Shown here: piece by piece, positions 60,904 through 64,000 of the stretch
How the letters are laid out: each line of letters opens with the position of its first letter
How positions within the stretch are numbered: the first letter of the stretch is position 1
Assembly (NCBI GenBank): GCA_049324475.1
Contig: JBMOOO010000010.1
Span: forward strand, 1 to 64,000
DNA: 64,000 bases
Direction of reading: 5' to 3'
Source: JADFDG01 sp049324475
Lineage (GTDB): Bacteria > Pseudomonadota > Gammaproteobacteria > Pseudomonadales > JADFDG01
Made by a program: the position numbers and the translations under genes
Notes under the pieces: model-generated
Database searches by the model: none
Told to the model about the DNA's origin: nothing
Seen by the model: only the letters and a program-made list of their open reading frames with translations

Positions 60904-62886
60904 ATGTTCCTCTTTTCACGGCTTTCCCCTTCGATGGCGATGCGGTTTTTCCTGCCGCTGTCGGTGGCTTTGCTGTCGGTACCGGGTGCGGCGGCGGAAA
61001 AGCGCGCCGCGGTTGTTGATCCGGCGTTCGGCGAAACACTGTATGCCTTCTATCAGAAGCAGTATTTCGATGCGATCAGCCGTCTGCTGGTGGCGCGTGA
61101 GCGCGGCGAGCTGAAACGACAGGCCGCGGAAGGCGAGTTGCTGGCCGGAAGTCTTTATGTGCAGTACGGCATGCCTGCTGCGGCCCAGGATATTTTCTCC
61201 ACCCTTCTGAAACAGGATGATCGTTCGCCGCAAGTACAGCGGATCTGGCTGGCGCTGGCGGAGCTCAACTACCGGCGGGACCGTTTTCCGGAAGCGCTGG
61301 CCATCATTGAGCAGAAGTTCGGCAAACCGGCTGCGGGCGAAACCGGCAAGGCAAAGGACGAACCGGAGTATCCGGAAGCGGCCGTGATGCTGGCGGTGAA
61401 GTCGCTGATGCGCATGCAGCGTTACCAGGAAGCCGTTGCCTGGCTGGGTGCCAGCGTCTCCGATCTGCCGGAGGGTCGTTATCTGCGTTTCAACATTGCG
61501 GCAGCCCTGATCGGTAACGGCGACACCGAGGGCGGCGCGAAACTGCTGGAAGACCTGCTGGCCGCGCCGGCAGAAGACGAGGAAATGCGCGCCCTGCGCG
61601 ACAGGGTTGCACTGGCGCTTGCGTCCACCCGGCTCATGCAGGAGCGTCCGGTCGATGCGTTCTCGGCGATCTCCGCAGCGCAGCTGCAGGGTCCGTACAG
61701 CAATGAGGCGATGCTGGTGTACGGCATTTCCGCGATGCGTGCCGGCAGCCCGACCGGTGCATTGCGTGCGCTGCTACCGCTCTCCAAACGATCCAGTCAT
61801 GACCAGGCCGTGCAGGAAGGATTGATTGCGCTGGCCCGTGCCTATGAGCTGGCCGGCGACGACAGGCATGCCCACACGGCCTATCGCGATGCGCTCAGGA
61901 CGCTGCAGGGTGAGCTGGACTGGCTGCAGGAGCAGGAAAAGTCGCTGGAGGACGGCCGCTGGTTCAGGGCGCTGGAGACGCGCGCCAGCGACATTGCCCT
62001 GCGTGACGATCGTGCCGGGCTCAGCGATGCCGACGTGCTGGGCATGCCGCTGCATTACCGCATGTTTGCCGGCAACCGTTTCGTGCTGACATTCACCCAG
62101 TACGTGGAAGTGAGCCGTCTGGCGCGGCTGTCAGTGGACTGGCAGCAGCGCATACCAGTCATGGATTATCTGGTGCAGAGCCGTGTGGAGCGCCATCGCC
62201 GGCTTGCACGGGAAGCGCAGACCCTGCTGCAGGAAACGGACATCGCTCCGTATGAGGCGCGGCAGCGCGATCTGGCTGCGCGCATCGAGGCCGGTATCGA
62301 GGCCAACGACAGCAATCTGCTCGCCACGGAGAAGCAGAAGCGCATGCTGGCCATGGCGGATACGGCGGCTGCAAAAATGCAGGCGTGGCCGGATCGCGAC
62401 TGGTCGGAGAAGCGCGCGCAGCTGCAGCTGCTCAAGGGTGTGCTGGCCTGGGACATGATGCGGGACCAGCCAGTGCAGGCCTGGGAATTGCGGCATGCCG
62501 TGCGCAGCAATGATCGCCTGGTGGCCGATGCCCGGGATCTGCGCGTGCGCGTCGAGCAGGCCATGCAGCGGCCGCTGGTGAACGTGGAGGCCTGGCGGGC
62601 GGAGCTGGGCGCCGAGGACCAGCGCCTGCGTGTACTGGCACAGCAGTCGATCGGTCTGCGCGATGCGCTGCGTGCGCAGCTGGAAGCGGATGCCCGGGAA
62701 ACGATCCGCGCCCGTCGCGAACACATCGTGCAGCTGGCGGCTGACGGCTGGTTCGGCATTGCACAGCTGGAACATGGCGCCTGGCGCGCGCAGCGTGACG
62801 CCCGCCGCGAAGCGGCAGGCGCACCGGTGCAGGTCGGGGATGAAGCCGGGCTCGCGCCGGCCGGGAAAGAAGTGCAGCCCGAGTGA
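60904..62886 (+). CDS. Exported TPR-repeat protein
   Basis: 660 residues. Signal peptide (MAMRFFLPLSVALLSVPGAAAE, residues about 11-32; an internal Met could be the start) precedes TPR-like helix pairs in residues about 45-310 (FYQKQYFDAISRLLVARERGELK, SPQVQRIWLALAELNYRRDRFPEALAIIEQ, DQAVQEGLIALARAYELAGDDRHAHTAYRDALRTL) and a helical, Gln/Arg-rich C-terminal half (LEADARETIRARREHIVQLA). No Cys motif. Likely periplasmic scaffold. Co-transcribed with the gene before it. Confidence 0.85.
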   Translation: MFLFSRLSPSMAMRFFLPLSVALLSVPGAAAEKRAAVVDPAFGETLYAFYQKQYFDAISRLLVARERGELKRQAAEGELLAGSLYVQYGMPAAAQDIFSTLLKQDDRSPQVQRIWLALAELNYRRDRFPEALAIIEQKFGKPAAGETGKAKDEPEYPEAAVMLAVKSLMRMQRYQEAVAWLGASVSDLPEGRYLRFNIAAALIGNGDTEGGAKLLEDLLAAPAEDEEMRALRDRVALALASTRLMQERPVDAFSAISAAQLQGPYSNEAMLVYGISAMRAGSPTGALRALLPLSKRSSHDQAVQEGLIALARAYELAGDDRHAHTAYRDALRTLQGELDWLQEQEKSLEDGRWFRALETRASDIALRDDRAGLSDADVLGMPLHYRMFAGNRFVLTFTQYVEVSRLARLSVDWQQRIPVMDYLVQSRVERHRRLAREAQTLLQETDIAPYEARQRDLAARIEAGIEANDSNLLATEKQKRMLAMADTAAAKMQAWPDRDWSEKRAQLQLLKGVLAWDMMRDQPVQAWELRHAVRSNDRLVADARDLRVRVEQAMQRPLVNVEAWRAELGAEDQRLRVLAQQSIGLRDALRAQLEADARETIRARREHIVQLAADGWFGIAQLEHGAWRAQRDARREAAGAPVQVGDEAGLAPAGKEVQPE

Positions 62887-62898
62887 CCGGGCTGCGGT

Positions 62899-64000
62899 TT
62901 ACAGCGTGCCGCTGACGATCGGTGCGAACGCCGTCAGGTTGTCCATCATGGTGCTGCCGCCCAGACCATGGCCCGGGAAGCGCGAGGCGAAGAGGTTCTG
63001 CTCGCCGTGCAGGGCCATGTAGTTGAGCGCGATGGTTTCCACCAGCAGGTTGACGTTGTTGGCTGCCGGCGTGCCGGCCGTCTCCACATCGCCGCTGTTG
63101 CGGAACCAGCCCAGCTGCTGGTGCCGTGCCTGTTCCAGCGCGGTACCGCCCATGAGCACAGGCCGGTTGTCCGGGTTGTAGACCAGGAAGAACGTAGCGG
63201 CCGTCTGCTGATCGTCACCGGTCCAGACGCCCTTGGCCGGGCCGGCCAGGGTGCCGTCGACCATGCCGTTGCTGAACACGCCACCGTCGCTGAACACGTA
63301 CACCATCAGCGGCACGCCGACACGGGCTGCATATTCCAGGCAGGCGCCGATGCAGCGGCCGGCCCGCAGGTCGCGGGCCTCGCCGGTGGAGCGGTCGCCG
63401 GTGTGATAGTCGAAACCGCCCATGGTGATGCAGCCGGCGCCGGCATAGCCGTTCACGACCATCTTCATCACGGCAGCCGTTTTCGCGAACTCTCCGTCAC
63501 TGCCGATTTCGCTGGTGGTGAAGATGGGCGTGTAGCTGCCGCCGCCGACGATGCGCTGGTCAATCAACGGATTGAGTGCGCTGGGATTGCCGAAGCGGTC
63601 GGTCAGGTCGGCCGATTTCACATAGCCGCAACGCACCAGGTCCTTGATCACGTCATCGGCCGTGACGCCGGTGGATACGTTGGCCAGTTTGCTGTTGCTG
63701 ACCCGCACGATCGATTCCATCACCGCCACGGCATCGGCCTGCGACATCAGGCCCACCAGTTTGCCGGTATCGACCAGGCCGGTGACGTCCGTGGGCCGGT
63801 CTACCTTGACCGGTCGCGCGGCGGCATTGAACAGGGCCATCGGGTAGGTTGAGTTGCCGCCGGACTCCGAGTTCACCGAGCCGATCAGCGACAGCAGTTC
63901 GCCGTCGGCACCGGCACGGAAGATCCCGTACATGGGGTTGTGCGGATTGTTGCCGGTATCGTTTTCGGAGCGCGCCGGGATCACCGCGCCGTTGGTGAGA
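62899..64000 (-). CDS. DUF1501-like protein (5' end cut by window)
   Basis: At least 367 residues, open to the window end, so truncated. It resembles the DUF1501 family or related alkaline-phosphatase-fold proteins: ITMGGFDYHTGDRSTGEARDLRAGRCIGACLEYAARVGVPLMVYVFSDGGV is the family's GGFDxH and following helix. Gly, Asp and Asn are frequent. Also FLVYNPDNRPVLMGGTALEQARHQQLGW and the C-terminal LTAFAPIVSGTL. No signal or catalytic assignment is possible without the N-terminus. It is convergent with the TPR gene. Confidence 0.55.
   Translation of the reverse strand, partial: LTNGAVIPARSENDTGNNPHNPMYGIFRAGADGELLSLIGSVNSESGGNSTYPMALFNAAARPVKVDRPTDVTGLVDTGKLVGLMSQADAVAVMESIVRVSNSKLANVSTGVTADDVIKDLVRCGYVKSADLTDRFGNPSALNPLIDQRIVGGGSYTPIFTTSEIGSDGEFAKTAAVMKMVVNGYAGAGCITMGGFDYHTGDRSTGEARDLRAGRCIGACLEYAARVGVPLMVYVFSDGGVFSNGMVDGTLAGPAKGVWTGDDQQTAATFFLVYNPDNRPVLMGGTALEQARHQQLGWFRNSGDVETAGTPAANNVNLLVETIALNYMALHGEQNLFASRFPGHGLGGSTMMDNLTAFAPIVSGTL

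Overview
This is a high-GC chromosomal window (roughly two thirds G+C by eye) from a free-living, respiring, piliated gammaproteobacterium. The evidence is gene order. It carries the gammaproteobacterial blocks rho-ubiD-flavin reductase, hemC-hemD-hemX-hemY next to algR-algZ-argH, lptM-lysA-dapF-DUF484-xerC-yigB, zapA-6S RNA-fau opposite ygfB-pepP-ubiH-ubiI, and pilU-pilT opposite yggS-proC-yggT-yggU with metX-metW-rdgB-hemW. The order is closest to what I remember of Pseudomonas and Xanthomonadales/Nevskiales-like genomes; I cannot name the genus. I found no tRNA, rRNA, insertion sequence, phage or CRISPR array.

Layout. 1-4692: Rho with a low-complexity N-terminal extension (5' end cut by the window), UbiD and an iron-sulfur flavin reductase. 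4694-11058 (minus): heme genes, a TRL-type lipoprotein and the AlgR/AlgZ two-component pair. 11183-16647 (plus): argH, lptM, lysA, dapF, DUF484, xerC. 16648-21456: a secreted trypsin with a GlyGly-CTERM tail, a YigB-like phosphatase, YqcC, and an epoxide-hydrolase-like protein overlapping an SDR. 21516-32815: two divergent operons built from the same parts (Anbu protease, circularly permuted ATP-grasp, alpha-E, transglutaminase, DUF2126), with the ribosomal protein bTHX between them; this is the most interesting locus. 32923-40033: an exported Pro-rich protein, a class I-like HMG-CoA reductase coupled to an exported protein, NhaB, and an EmrAB-type pump with its MarR regulator. 40104-48810: rpiA/ilvA, a 45-residue membrane protein behind a consensus CRP site, fau, 6S RNA, zapA, and ubiquinone hydroxylases. 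48817-56705 (minus): hemW, rdgB, metW, metX, a dynamin-like GTPase, yggU, yggT, proC, yggS. 56818-64000: pilT, pilU, an exported one-Cys peroxiredoxin, and a group of uncharacterised exported proteins (FecR-type, small, TPR, DUF1501-like; the last is cut by the window end).

How the genes fit together. Most of the window is housekeeping: heme and ubiquinone synthesis, lysine/peptidoglycan precursors, arginine, isoleucine, methionine and proline synthesis, and twitching motility. The parts without a settled role are the Anbu/ATP-grasp/transglutaminase double operon, the HMG-CoA reductase pair, the dynamin-like GTPase inserted in the met-pro block, and the exported cluster at the right edge. Gene starts were moved from the longest open frame wherever a signal peptide, a ribosome binding site, a 4-base ATGA overlap or family length favoured an internal start.
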